64,000 nucleotides of DNA from JBDGPU01 sp042219525. Lineage in GTDB: Archaea > Halobacteriota > Halobacteria > Halobacteriales > Haloferacaceae. A program made the translations under genes and the position numbers. The notes under the pieces were generated by a model. The model ran no database searches. It worked only from the letters and a program-made list of their open reading frames with translations, and had not been told where the DNA came from. This document shows positions 1 to 8,060 of this stretch, piece by piece. The DNA lies in assembly GCA_042219525.1 (NCBI GenBank), contig JBDGPU010000069.1, forward strand, positions 1 through 64,000, read 5' to 3'. Within the stretch, counting starts at the first letter, position 1. Each line of letters opens with the position of its first letter.

Positions 1-54
1 GTCGGCTTCAACCCCGGGGTCAAGCCCCGTGGCATTCGCCTCGACCGCCTGTAA
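1..54 (+). CDS. C-terminal end of an unidentified protein (partial)
   Basis: An open frame runs from base 1 to a TAA at 52-54 and gives 17 residues ending in RGIRLDRL. Codons are GC-rich in third position like the neighbours, and a T-rich tract (around 69-85) follows. The start lies outside the window. Too little is visible to name a family, and it could also be chance. Confidence 0.45.
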   Translation, partial: VGFNPGVKPRGIRLDRL

Positions 55-140
55 AAAGCAGTAGCGCTCTTTTGCCGTGTTTACTATCGGTAGAGTGACG
101 ACAAAGACGGGAGACGTCCGTTCGACCACCCATATCGTCC

Positions 141-1169
141 TTAGACGATGTCGACGTGGGCCGACTCCTCGTTGAGGGCGAGGTTGGCGGCGATCTCGGC
201 GTTCCGCATCGAGTATTCGGCCGTGTGCTGGAGGCTGACCAGGACTTCGCGAACGCGCAGCAGCGCGTCGTTGTCCATCTCCGGGAGGTCCTCGAGGATC
301 TCCGTTTGCTTGTCCTCGATGTCGGTGAACAGCTGCCGACATTCGACCGTGAGGTCGTAATCGCGGTCGACGACGGACTGGACCGCGAGGTCTGTCAACT
401 CGTCGACCTGGTCCGTGAACTCGCGGATGCGACGCATCGTGGACTGGTCGACGTCGAGCGAGTGGTCCTCGGTTTCCATCACGATTTCAGCGATGTCCTC
501 GGCGTTGTCGGCGGTGAGCTCCAGGTTCTTCGCCACGGAGCGGTAGCCGATGAGCGGGAAGCCCTCCTCGAGGCCGACAGCGCGTGCGAGGTTCGGGTTC
601 TGGTAGGCCGTGAAGATGAGCCGGAGCATCAGGACGAAGATCTTGTTCGCCTGTCGCTCCCGGTTCAGGGCGCGCTGGGCGAGGTCCGTGTTGCCGTGGG
701 CGAGCGCCTTGACGCCCTCGCCACGCATCGTCGACCCGGTGTTCTCCAGTCGTTCGATGAGGTTGTCGAGGGTGAAGTCCTCCGGGTCGACCGAACAGCG
801 AATGGCGATGCTCTCGGGGGTCTCCTCCACGACGCCGAGACCCATCAGCTGCGTTTCCGCGCGGTAGACGGCGTTGATGTGATTGCTGCTCAGGGCGCCG
901 TCGCTCTCGACGTGGATCACGCGACGACCGAGGACGTACTGAGCGACGACCGCTCGCTCCAGCGCGTCGGCGCTGAGTTCGTCAGCGTAGATCGTGGCCT
1001 CCGATTCCTCGGTGCTGGCCGATTCCGGCAGCACGGTGAGGGTCCCCTTCCCGCCCATCCGGAGCGACACCTCGTCGCCCTTCTCCACCGCGTGTTCCGA
1101 GGCCCATTCAGCCGGCAACGTCATCGCAAGCGTCGACGGCCCGAGCCGCTGAACCTTCCGAGTTTCCAT
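141..1169 (-). CDS. AbrB-domain/PhoU-domain phosphate regulator
   Basis: A 342-residue protein. Residues 1-48 (starting METRKVQRLGPSTLAMTLP) form a SpoVT/AbrB-like swapped-hairpin DNA-binding domain. Residues of about 120-330 form a PhoU-type helical region with typical repeated metal-binding-like acidic segments (ETEDHSLD, ECRQLFTDIEDK). Haloarchaeal proteins of this architecture are phosphate-uptake regulators linked to Pst transport. No pst gene is in the window, so the target is unknown. The ATG at 1169 is preceded by a TATA-like gggttaagg about 30 bases upstream, and by a GGTCA/TGACC palindrome lying between TATA and start, which suggests autoregulation. The family call is secure; the role in phosphate control is by homology. 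Confidence 0.85.
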   Translation of the reverse strand: METRKVQRLGPSTLAMTLPAEWASEHAVEKGDEVSLRMGGKGTLTVLPESASTEESEATIYADELSADALERAVVAQYVLGRRVIHVESDGALSSNHINAVYRAETQLMGLGVVEETPESIAIRCSVDPEDFTLDNLIERLENTGSTMRGEGVKALAHGNTDLAQRALNRERQANKIFVLMLRLIFTAYQNPNLARAVGLEEGFPLIGYRSVAKNLELTADNAEDIAEIVMETEDHSLDVDQSTMRRIREFTDQVDELTDLAVQSVVDRDYDLTVECRQLFTDIEDKQTEILEDLPEMDNDALLRVREVLVSLQHTAEYSMRNAEIAANLALNEESAHVDIV

Positions 1170-1182
1170 ACGACGTATAAAG

Positions 1183-1193
1183 GGTCATTGACC
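1183..1193. promoter_or_regulatory. Palindrome at the phoU-like promoter
   Basis: GGTCATTGACC is a perfect 5+1+5 inverted repeat 14-24 bases before the ATG at 1169 (reverse strand), just downstream of the TATA-like element. Its position would block transcription start, so it may be an operator for the AbrB-like domain encoded next to it. This is inference from position only. Confidence 0.35.
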
Positions 1194-1291
1194 TTAACCC
1201 TATTCCTATGTGCATTATACACGTGGACAAATATCAAAGGGAATGCGGCTGCAGTCGACGTTCGTCAAGCGTTGCTGGCTGGTAGATTACC

Positions 1292-1378
1292 GGCGGTCAC
1301 TTGCGGGCGGTGACGCTGTCGGCGGTCACTTGCGGGCGGTGACGCTGTCGGCGGTCACTTGCGGGCGGTGACGCTGTC
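1292..1378. repeat. Minisatellite, 29-bp unit x3
   Basis: Three perfect tandem copies of a 29-bp unit (core ggcggtcacttgcgggcggt) at 1292-1320, 1321-1349 and 1350-1378, followed by a degraded fourth copy to about 1400. The unit carries an internal inverted pair (GCGGTCAC / GGTGAC). It lies between the start of the PhoU-like gene and the 3' end of the NAD-kinase-like gene, 50 bases from that stop codon. There are no spacers, so it is not a CRISPR. Confidence 0.9.
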
Positions 1379-1426
1379 GGCGGTCACCTGCCGGCGGTCG
1401 AGGTGACCGCCAGGCCGCCCCCCGAC

Positions 1427-2527
1427 TCACACGATCTTCATCATTCGCGTCTCGAACTTGCCGACCCGCACTTTGACCCAGCCGCGAAGCTCCTCGTCGA
1501 GTTCGGGGTCGTCGGTGTCGACGCGGAGGACGCGGATGTCGTCCAGTTTCGTCCGGGAGGCGACGACGGTCACGTCGCACTCACGGATGACGGCCGGCGA
1601 GAGCTGGGGATTCCCGCGACCGAACACGAACCCCTGGCCGCCGATGGGCGAGACGACGATTTCGTTGTCGGCGCCGAGCGCGTCGAGGATCTGCTGTTCG
1701 GTCGCGTCCTTCACGAGCACCTCGCCGTCGCGCCAGACGTCGACGCCGATGGGCGAGGGGTCGAAGCCGAGTTCGTCCTTGATCGTGCCGACGGTCGACC
1801 CCGGCCCGAGGACGTAGGTGACACCGGGGTCGACGTCGGCCGCGAAGCCCTCAGCGAGCGCCTCGACGGTACCACCACCGGTCTGCTTCGAGGACTGGAG
1901 GTCGGCCCCGACGGGCACGCGCGCCACCGCCCGCAGCTCGGGATGGACCTCGCCCTCGCGATAGGCGTCCTCTTCGATGTCCATCACTTCGCGTCGCTCC
2001 GTGCGCTCGTAGCTGGTCGCGACCTCCGCGGCGTCCTCCGGCGACACGGCGAAGACCGAGGAGTACACCTTGACGCCGGCTGGGACCCCGAGCATCGGAA
2101 TCTCGGAGTCGGAAAGCGCCTCCGCCACGTCCGAAGCCGTCCCGTCGCCACCGACGAAGAGCACGAGGTCGACGTCGGCCTCGCGGAACGCCGTCACCGC
2201 TCGCCGCGTGTCGGCCGCCGTCGTCTCGGCTTCCGCGTATTCGACGTCGGCCACGGGCGGCGATTCGAACGGCTCCGCCGGCTCGGCCACGACCTCGGGG
2301 TCGAAGCCGACCTCGCGAACGATCGTTTCGCCCATCGGGTCGGCGATCGTCGCGACGGTCGTCTCAGGCGCGATGGCGTGCAGTCGCGTGAGCATGCGTC
2401 GTGCTCGCGGGGGCGATCGCGGCTCCGCCCCGCGCTCGCGCGCCTCCGGGAGCTTCCCGTCGGTCCCCTTGAGGCCGACCCGACCACCCATCCCCGCGAT
2501 GGGGTTCACGACGACGCCGACGTACAT
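1427..2527 (-). CDS. ATP-NAD kinase family protein
   Basis: A 366-residue protein of the archaeal ATP-NAD kinase-like family (COG3199). It begins MYVGVVVNPIAGMGGRVG, typical of the N-terminal diacylglycerol/NAD-kinase fold, and carries the nucleotide-binding GGDGTASD motif near residue 125. Members phosphorylate or bind NAD-type or related substrates; the true substrate of this subgroup is not established. I chose the ATG at 2527 over a GTG at 2551 because a TATA-like tttttaag lies about 27 bases before it, fitting a leaderless transcript. The gene stands alone. A 29-bp minisatellite begins about 50 bases beyond its stop. Confidence 0.85.
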   Translation of the reverse strand: MYVGVVVNPIAGMGGRVGLKGTDGKLPEARERGAEPRSPPRARRMLTRLHAIAPETTVATIADPMGETIVREVGFDPEVVAEPAEPFESPPVADVEYAEAETTAADTRRAVTAFREADVDLVLFVGGDGTASDVAEALSDSEIPMLGVPAGVKVYSSVFAVSPEDAAEVATSYERTERREVMDIEEDAYREGEVHPELRAVARVPVGADLQSSKQTGGGTVEALAEGFAADVDPGVTYVLGPGSTVGTIKDELGFDPSPIGVDVWRDGEVLVKDATEQQILDALGADNEIVVSPIGGQGFVFGRGNPQLSPAVIRECDVTVVASRTKLDDIRVLRVDTDDPELDEELRGWVKVRVGKFETRMMKIV

Positions 2528-2623
2528 ACACACATGTACCCGCAGAGCCACTTAAAAAGGATGAGACGCGCGCCGCCCGCCGCTCGGGGCGGAAGCGGCC
2601 GAAAAACGAACGAGACAGGTTGG

Positions 2624-2728
2624 TCAGCGACGCTGTTCCCCGACTTCGTCGAACAGCTCGAGTTGCTGATCGGCCTCGTCAGCGAGGTCCCACTCCTCTT
2701 CCTGGCCAGTGGGATCCTCCCGCATCAT
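2624..2728 (-). CDS. Possible small acidic protein (34 aa)
   Basis: An open frame MMREDPTGQEEEWDLADEAD... of 34 residues in the 470-base space between the NAD-kinase-like gene and the next small gene. It is strongly acidic and uses haloarchaeal codons (GAC, GAG, CTC, GTC), and an in-frame stop upstream fixes the start at one of two adjacent ATGs. An AT-rich catattt stretch about 25 bases upstream could be a promoter. I recognise no family. The rest of the space (2729-2997) holds several overlapping arginine-rich open frames that I do not believe, and nothing else clear. Confidence 0.4.
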   Translation of the reverse strand: MMREDPTGQEEEWDLADEADQQLELFDEVGEQRR

Positions 2729-2997
2729 GGCCAGTCGAATCTACGCAGTCGGTCCGCAAATATGTTTGGTGACTGCTAACATTCAACGAAACACGTTGCT
2801 GGCGGTGCCGACGTGGAAAGCTGCGTCGACCCATCCTCGGATAAGCGTCTGCTCGGACTGGCCCACACCACGTTTCCGGTGAATCCGGACGCGGAGCGGA
2901 CGTCGACGAGACGTGCTGGGAGAAACCCACGAACGCCGGGCCCACCACGGCACCCGGACAATCAATACTTAAGCAGGGGCCGCCGCAACGGTCGCGT

Positions 2998-3111
2998 ATG
3001 CTCGAGAGCGCAACTCAGCCCGAACCGCTCGCGATCCCGGAAACGGCCGGCGTCGTCCTGCTCGTTAGCCTCCTCATCACCGCGGCGTGGCTCGCGCAGA
3101 TCTACCGATAA
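2998..3111 (+). CDS. Small single-pass membrane protein (37 aa)
   Basis: ATG at 2998 to TAA at 3109-3111. The protein starts MLESATQPEPLAIPET and continues into one hydrophobic helix (GVVLLVSLLITAAWLAQIYR) ending at the C terminus. A TATA-like cttaag sits about 27 bases upstream, so the gene is probably transcribed without a leader. Similar 35-40 residue one-helix proteins are common beside core genes in haloarchaea, but the function is unknown. It converges with the CinA-like gene 56 bases downstream. Confidence 0.65.
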   Translation: MLESATQPEPLAIPETAGVVLLVSLLITAAWLAQIYR

Positions 3112-3167
3112 CGTCGCGGGGCTCTTGGTCCGGATATACCGCGGTTCATCGGCTCGTTTTCCACCCC

Positions 3168-3857
3168 TTACGCTGGGGTTTCGACTCGGTCCCTGAGCCA
3201 CGCAGCCGCGCGTTCGGCCTCCGACTCGTCGGTCGCGGTGATCTTGATCTTGACAGTCTGGCCCGGGTAGGAGCCAACGGACACGTCGAACTCCGTCCGG
3301 AGGTCGGCGAGGCGGTCGATGAGGTGGCTTTCCGGCTCGTCGGCCTCGACGGTCGTCGTGTACGTCTGCTCGCCCGAGAACTCGTCGGCGACGCGCTCGA
3401 ACATCCGCTTCATCTCCGAGGGGACGCCGGGGAGGACGTACACCGACTCGACGACGGCGCCGGGCGCGACGCCGACCTCGTTCGGGAGCATCCGGGCCCC
3501 GGCCGGGAGGTGCGTGGTACCCTCCGTGAGGTCCTCGGCACTGTAGCCGTCGCCCTCGTTGAGCCAGGCGCGGGCCTCCTCGCTCGGTTCCACGTCGCGG
3601 CCGAACGCGGCGGCGACGCCCTCCAGCGTGCGGTCGTCGTGGGTCGGGCCGAGCCCGCCGGTGACGATGACGGCGTCGTAGGCGGCGTGATACTCGTTGA
3701 CCACTTTGGCGATGTCGGCGACGTCGTCCGGGATCGTGGTCACGCGCCGGACGTCGACGCCGCGGTCGTCGAGCTGGCCGCAGAGCCACGTCGCGTTCGT
3801 GTTCTCGGTGTCACCGGTCAGGATCTCGTCCCCGACGGTGACGATCGCGACTTGCAT
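3168..3857 (-). CDS. CinA-like molybdopterin-binding domain protein
   Basis: A 229-residue protein of the competence/damage-inducible CinA N-terminal family (COG1058, MoCF_biosynth fold). It begins MQVAIVTVGDEILTGDTENTN and contains the conserved GGLGPTHDDRT loop and a LPGVPSEMKRMFE segment. Bacterial CinA has ADP-ribose pyrophosphatase activity and a C-terminal NMN amidase domain. That second domain is absent here, as is usual in archaea. The start at 3857 matches the conserved MQVAIV N terminus; nine more residues are possible upstream. The substrate in haloarchaea is not known. Confidence 0.88.
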   Translation of the reverse strand: MQVAIVTVGDEILTGDTENTNATWLCGQLDDRGVDVRRVTTIPDDVADIAKVVNEYHAAYDAVIVTGGLGPTHDDRTLEGVAAAFGRDVEPSEEARAWLNEGDGYSAEDLTEGTTHLPAGARMLPNEVGVAPGAVVESVYVLPGVPSEMKRMFERVADEFSGEQTYTTTVEADEPESHLIDRLADLRTEFDVSVGSYPGQTVKIKITATDESEAERAAAWLRDRVETPA

Positions 3858-3965
3858 GTCCAGTCGAAGGGCGGGCGAGCCCAAAACACCGTCGGGACTG
3901 CGGGCGCTGCCGAAGACGGAAAACGATGAAAAAGGGCCGCAACCAGGTCGCGGTCTATCGCCGGG

Positions 3966-4772
3966 TTACGGACGACCCGGCGGCGGGCCATCCCGGTCGT
4001 CTTCGTGCTCGTCGTACTCCTCCTCGACGTCGAGGCCGAGCGACTGCCGGCGCGCCCGGAGTTCCGTGAGCTGCCGACGGAAGTAGAGGAGCCCGCCGAC
4101 CGCGATGCCGGTGGCGACGATGGCGATGCCGACGAAGATCCAGAAGTCGCGCTCGCGGTACGCCTGGACGAGCACGGCCTCGGACGTCACCTCCTCCCAG
4201 ACGATGTGCTGGCGACCGTCCTCTGTCGTCACCTCGTAGCCACGGGGGGAGATGTGACCAAACAGCCAGAAGTTGGTCGTGTAGCCCGCGGGCAGGACGA
4301 CCTCGTACGAGCCCTCGACGTACGTCTGGAGGATGAACCGCCGGGGCGAGCCCTCGCCGCTGAACGCGACCTTGCCGTCGTCCAGGTCCTCGCCGAAACG
4401 GACCCAGACCCGGTCCGTCGTCCGCTCGATTTCACCGCCCCGGGCGCGGAACTCGGAGCCGTTGATGACGGTCCCGTTCGCGTACTGGTAGCGGAACGCT
4501 CGCAGGTCCAGCGGCTCCTTGGTGCCGTAGCCAGACTCGGCGTACAGCTCGAGCTTGTCACGGCCGGAGACGTTGTAGACGGCCCGATACGTCGCGTCCG
4601 CGCCGATGTCGACGTAGACGTCGCGGTCGCTGTCCCAGACGTAGTCGGTCTTCGGGTCCTGATCGAGCGTCGAGTTGTCGATCGTGCCGCCGCCACGGAT
4701 GTACCCGAGACAGCCGGCGCTGGCGACGAGTGCGACGACCGCGACGAGCAGGAGGGCGTGACGCCGATTCAT
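3966..4772 (-). CDS. Membrane-anchored lipoprotein, DUF5803 type
   Basis: A 268-residue protein with an N-terminal signal and lipobox (VASAGC, Cys21), an extracellular beta-rich domain (about residues 25-210), and a single transmembrane helix near the C terminus (FVGIAIVATGIAVGGLLYF, about 215-237) followed by an arginine- and acid-rich cytoplasmic tail. This matches the haloarchaeal DUF5803 family, whose function is unknown. Its stop lies just upstream of the CinA-like gene, and its start is 3 bases after the stop of the DUF2110 gene, so it is likely the last gene of a tfe-DUF2110-DUF5803 operon. Confidence 0.8.
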   Translation of the reverse strand: MNRRHALLLVAVVALVASAGCLGYIRGGGTIDNSTLDQDPKTDYVWDSDRDVYVDIGADATYRAVYNVSGRDKLELYAESGYGTKEPLDLRAFRYQYANGTVINGSEFRARGGEIERTTDRVWVRFGEDLDDGKVAFSGEGSPRRFILQTYVEGSYEVVLPAGYTTNFWLFGHISPRGYEVTTEDGRQHIVWEEVTSEAVLVQAYRERDFWIFVGIAIVATGIAVGGLLYFRRQLTELRARRQSLGLDVEEEYDEHEDDRDGPPPGRP

Positions 4773-4775
4773 CGC

Positions 4776-5471
4776 CTAGACGACACACCGCATTTCCGCA
4801 GGCAGATACGCCCCGATAGCCGCCAGCAGGCCCGGCGGGTCCGTGTCCTCCTTGCAGACGATACTCTGCTCGAGGAGGCCGAGTCGTTCGACGGTGACGA
4901 TGTCCTGGGCGTGGCCCGCCCGGTTCACCGTCGCTCGCGCTTCACCGCGCGTCGCCGAGTTGACGTTGACGCGACCCTTCCCGCGCTGCCAGTCGTACAG
5001 GCGGTCGACTTCGCTCTCGGCGAGCTTCGTCGGCTGGTGGTCGCCGTCTTCGGTTTCGCCGCCCTGAACGAACCGCATGGGCAGGTGCTGGACGAGACCG
5101 AACCGCTCGACGATCTGTTCGGGGGAGCCGCGGCCGAGGTCGATGTCCTCGGCGGCAATGGTGACTTCGTCGCCCGCGTCGAGCGTGAAGCCGGCGTCAC
5201 CCCAGCCTTCGAGCGTGCCGACGTACTCCTCGCCGGCCTCGAGTCCCTCGTCGTGGGCGACGATTTCGCCCCACTCTTCGATGAGGACGTTGCGGGCGAC
5301 CTCGGCGTCGTCGCCGGTGAGGTCGACCTGGACGAAGTCGTCGCCGCGGACGCCGACGTTCCACTCAACGTGGAGGTCGCCGACGTCGTTATCGACAAGC
5401 GAGTTCATTCCGTCGAGCGCGCGCTCTCGCGCGTCCCCTTCCACGTAACACTTTGTAGCAAGAACAACCAT
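4776..5471 (-). CDS. DUF2110 family protein
   Basis: A 231-residue archaeal protein of the DUF2110 family (COG4044), beginning MVVLATKCYVEGDARERALDG. A central GTLEGWGDAGFTLDAGDEV stretch resembles small OB or KOW-like beta barrels, which may point to nucleic-acid or ribosome association; that is only an inference. Its ATG overlaps the TAA of the upstream transcription factor E gene by one base (TAATG), so the two are translationally coupled, a neighbourhood widely kept in haloarchaea. Confidence 0.82.
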   Translation of the reverse strand: MVVLATKCYVEGDARERALDGMNSLVDNDVGDLHVEWNVGVRGDDFVQVDLTGDDAEVARNVLIEEWGEIVAHDEGLEAGEEYVGTLEGWGDAGFTLDAGDEVTIAAEDIDLGRGSPEQIVERFGLVQHLPMRFVQGGETEDGDHQPTKLAESEVDRLYDWQRGKGRVNVNSATRGEARATVNRAGHAQDIVTVERLGLLEQSIVCKEDTDPPGLLAAIGAYLPAEMRCVV

Positions 5472-5995
5472 TAGCTCGTCACGTCCACGTTGAGTTCGTC
5501 GCGCAGCTCGTCCACGCGCTGCTCGGCTGCTTCGAGCAGGCGGTCGTTTTCCATCGCTTCGAGCGGGGAGCTACACTCCGGACATTCGAAGCCGTACTCC
5601 ATTGCCTCGCCGAATTCGAATCGGAGCGAGCAGACATCACAGAGGTAGAACTCGTGCTGTCGCTCGTACTCCTCGCGCTCCTCCAGTGCTTCGAGGAGGC
5701 GGTACATCTCCTCCTCGAGGTTTTCGGGAATGTTCTCGTAGTGGAACGTCCAGAGATAGGTGAGCCATCCGGAGTCCTCGTCGCGGACGCGTCGGTACTC
5801 CGCGAGGTCGTTCTCGTACAGGATGAACAGCGCCCGACGGACGTCGTTGAGCTCTAAGCCGAGCTCCTCGGCCAGCTCCTCGTCGGTAACTTCACCGTCC
5901 GGCGGCGCCGCCGCCACCGGCATCCCTGTCGGACCGACCAGCTCGTGCAGGTACTTCTGGATGACCGGGTCGTTCAACAGGTCCTCAAAAGCCAT
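5471..5995 (-). CDS. tfe: Transcription factor E (alpha subunit)
   Basis: A 174-residue archaeal TFE, homologue of TFIIE-alpha. An extended winged helix occupies about residues 1-95 (MAFEDLLNDPVIQKYLHELV). A zinc ribbon (CDVC...CPEC) at about 120-145 is followed by a short acidic coiled tail. TFE helps TBP/TFB open the promoter for RNA polymerase. The frame stays open far upstream, but the upstream part is serine-rich and is a shadow of the opposite-strand gene. The ATG at 5995 matches the family N terminus. It heads the tfe-DUF2110-DUF5803 gene group. Confidence 0.95.
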   Translation of the reverse strand: MAFEDLLNDPVIQKYLHELVGPTGMPVAAAPPDGEVTDEELAEELGLELNDVRRALFILYENDLAEYRRVRDEDSGWLTYLWTFHYENIPENLEEEMYRLLEALEEREEYERQHEFYLCDVCSLRFEFGEAMEYGFECPECSSPLEAMENDRLLEAAEQRVDELRDELNVDVTS

Positions 5996-6064
5996 TACGT
6001 CAAATGCGGCCCGGAAACCGTTTAAAAGCTCCGGATGGTGGAACGCAGCCGGACAGCCATCGTC

Positions 6065-6140
6065 GACGGCGGTCGATAGCGTGTCACAGCGGTCGGCGGC
6101 GGTCGATAGCACGCGACAGCTGTCGGCGCCGGTCGGCAGA
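6065..6140. repeat. Degenerate 30-bp tandem repeat upstream of tfe
   Basis: About two and a half imperfect copies of a 30-31-bp unit with core gcggcggtcgatagc and cgacagctgtcg, at 6065-6095, 6096-6125 and 6126 to about 6140. The repeat sits between the divergent tfe and M48-like genes. It resembles in size, but not in sequence, the minisatellite at 1292. Confidence 0.6.
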
Positions 6141-6170
6141 CTCTTGTGGCCAAGATTCGAGGCCGTGAGC

Positions 6171-7520
6171 ATGAGCGGAGACGCGGATGGATCGGCAGCC
6201 GAACGCGAGGGCGACGAAGTCGCCGACACTGAAGCCACTGCGGACGTCGGTAGCGACGCTGAAGCAGTCGGTAACGCCGATGCTGACGCCGAACCGGACA
6301 GCGACGTCGACACTGACAGCGACGTCGCCACCAACAACGTCGTCGATGCCGACAGCGACGTCGACATCAACAACGACGTCGACGCCGACAGCGACGTCGA
6401 CATCAACAACGACGTCGACGCCGACAGCGACGATGAGACGTCGTCGGAACGAACTACCGAGCCCGTCGCAGGCGACGCCGCATCCAGGCCGCGCGACGGA
6501 AGGTCGACCCGCCCGTCGCCGTCGGCGGTCACCGCGGCGGGACTGTTGGCGATGATCCCCGTCGTCCTCGTGGCGCTCCCGGTCGCTGGACTACTCCGGC
6601 TGACGGGAACGACGCCGGCCGGGCTGGGGACGCCCCCTGCTGCCGTTCTGACCGGGCTCGTCGTCGGAATCGGGGGATCCTACGCAGTCGGCCCAGTTCT
6701 GGTCCGGCGGTCGCTCCGGAAGCTCCCGGACGCCGCAGCGCTCGAGGCTATCGAAGACCAGATCGGGGAGCGGGCGGCGGCTCGCGATCTCCAGCCGCCA
6801 GAAGTCCGTTTCGTCGACGTCGACGCCGCCACCATTGCCGTCGTCGACAGCCTCTCCGAGACGACCGTCGTCGTGCCGACCCGGATCGAGGAGCTCGACC
6901 CCGACGCACGCGAGGCCATGATCGAGCACGCGTTGACACGGATCGAAACGCGCAACGCGGCGCTGGTGACGGCGTTGCTGCCCCCGGCGCTGCTCGTGGA
7001 AGCCTGGACGCTGCTCGGGCTGGAGCTGGCCCGTCGCCGCGAGGAACCGGAGGAGGACGACCGCCTGCCGCAGATGCTCGGCGCCGGCGACCGCGAGGAG
7101 CGGGAAGTTCCCTGGGTCGTCTTCGCCGCGGCCGGCGTGCTGCTGCTCGTCGCCGTCGCACCACTCTGGGTCGTGTTCGCAGCAGGCGACAGACTTCTCG
7201 TCGGCGGTGGGCGAAGCCGGGCCGATGATCTGGTCGCAAACGATGGCGGGGGCGGCAGGGCCGACAGGGCCGGCAGGGCCGGCAGAGCCGACAGGGCCGG
7301 GGGAACCGACGAGGCCGGTGGAACCGAGGGGCTCGCGAACGCGCTGACGTTCGCCCGCGACGCACGCGGCGCTCCCGACTGGCCGCCCACCCTCGACCGG
7401 CTCTCACTGCTGGGTATGGCCGACCCCGTAACTCAGCGCGTGCGCGGAACGTCCCGGATGGAGCTGCGGGTCCGGCTGGCTCGCCTCCGGGCGCGGGAGA
7501 ACCGCGAAGGCACGGAGTGA
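6171..7520 (+). CDS. M48-like membrane protein with lost protease motif
   Basis: A 449-residue protein. Residues 1-120 are a very acidic low-complexity tail with three 12-residue repeats (DVDINNDVDADS type). Two transmembrane helices follow (about 125-175), then a segment that reads like M48/HtpX peptidases: SLRKLPDAAALEAI, PPEVRFVDVD, TTVVVPTRIEEL. Where M48 enzymes have HExxH this protein has HALTR (253-257): the first His remains, while the Glu and second His are replaced. Two more hydrophobic segments and a glycine/arginine/aspartate-rich region (RADRAGRAG) come after. It is probably a catalytically dead relative. The start is the ATG at 6171; a GTG 6 bases earlier is possible. Confidence 0.75.
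   Translation: MSGDADGSAAEREGDEVADTEATADVGSDAEAVGNADADAEPDSDVDTDSDVATNNVVDADSDVDINNDVDADSDVDINNDVDADSDDETSSERTTEPVAGDAASRPRDGRSTRPSPSAVTAAGLLAMIPVVLVALPVAGLLRLTGTTPAGLGTPPAAVLTGLVVGIGGSYAVGPVLVRRSLRKLPDAAALEAIEDQIGERAAARDLQPPEVRFVDVDAATIAVVDSLSETTVVVPTRIEELDPDAREAMIEHALTRIETRNAALVTALLPPALLVEAWTLLGLELARRREEPEEDDRLPQMLGAGDREEREVPWVVFAAAGVLLLVAVAPLWVVFAAGDRLLVGGGRSRADDLVANDGGGGRADRAGRAGRADRAGGTDEAGGTEGLANALTFARDARGAPDWPPTLDRLSLLGMADPVTQRVRGTSRMELRVRLARLRARENREGTE
6321..6428 (+). repeat. In-frame 36-bp tandem repeat encoding 12 residues x3
   Basis: Three 36-bp units at 6321-6356, 6357-6392 and 6393-6428. The last two are identical and encode DVDINNDVDADS, while the first encodes DVATNNVVDADS. 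The unit keeps the reading frame of the M48-like gene. The alternating Asp spacing (DxDxNND) is reminiscent of calcium-binding loops, though simple acidic expansion is the simpler reading. Confidence 0.9.
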
Positions 7521-7642
7521 CGGCTCGAGACCACTCGCACAGTTCGGTCTCTCGCCCCTCCGTGTCCACTCGTACCATGCAACGGGTGTCGTAGCCGCCC
7601 GCAAACCGCAAAGCACGAAACCCTGCATCACCTGGTTCCTGT

Positions 7643-8011
7643 ATGAGCAACTATCTGGTCGCGATGGAAGCAGCCTGGTTGGTCCGTGACGTAGACGACG
7701 TAGACGACGCGATCGGCGTCGCCGTCAGCGAGGCCGGCAAGCGCCTCAACGAGACGGACAAGCAGTACGTCGAGGTCGAAGTCGGCGCGACCGGGTGTCC
7801 CGCCTGTGGCGAGCCGTTCGACTCCGCTTTCATCTCCGCCGGCACCGCGCTGGTCGGCCTCCTGCTGGAGATCGAGATCTTCAACGCCGACAGCGAGGAG
7901 CACGCCTCCCGGATCGCGAAGAGCGAGGTCGGCGGCGCGCTGACCGACGTCCCGCTCGAGGTCATCGAGATCATCGAGACGGAAGCCGACGAGGAAGAAG
8001 CGGAAGCGTAG
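7643..8011 (+). CDS. DUF555 (UPF0212) family protein
   Basis: A 122-residue archaeal protein of the UPF0212/DUF555 family. It begins MSNYLVAMEAAWLVRDVDDV, has a single CPAC motif near residue 52 followed by a hydrophobic stretch (SAFISAGTALVGLLLEIEIF), and ends in an acidic tail. The family is highly conserved in methanogens and haloarchaea, but its biochemical role is unknown; one CxxC pair per chain could bind metal across a dimer. It is followed by the HTH-CBS regulator on the same strand, which has its own promoter. Confidence 0.88.
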   Translation: MSNYLVAMEAAWLVRDVDDVDDAIGVAVSEAGKRLNETDKQYVEVEVGATGCPACGEPFDSAFISAGTALVGLLLEIEIFNADSEEHASRIAKSEVGGALTDVPLEVIEIIETEADEEEAEA

Positions 8012-8060
8012 GTCGCGCCGCTCTTCTCAGCGAATTGTACCGACGTCGAAAGCTTTTCAT

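Noticed and set aside
1292..1400. Possible CRISPR-like repeat
   Set aside because: Same reason: 29-bp units are contiguous, with no spacers.
2679..2965. Overlapping reverse-strand frames of 60-89 codons
   Set aside because: All are rich in Arg, Ser and Trp with no acidic bias, and they overlap each other in different frames, the signature of non-coding GC-rich DNA.
4005..5474. A 489-codon forward open frame
   Set aside because: It is antisense to the DUF5803 and DUF2110 genes, which match known families; the forward product has no family features.
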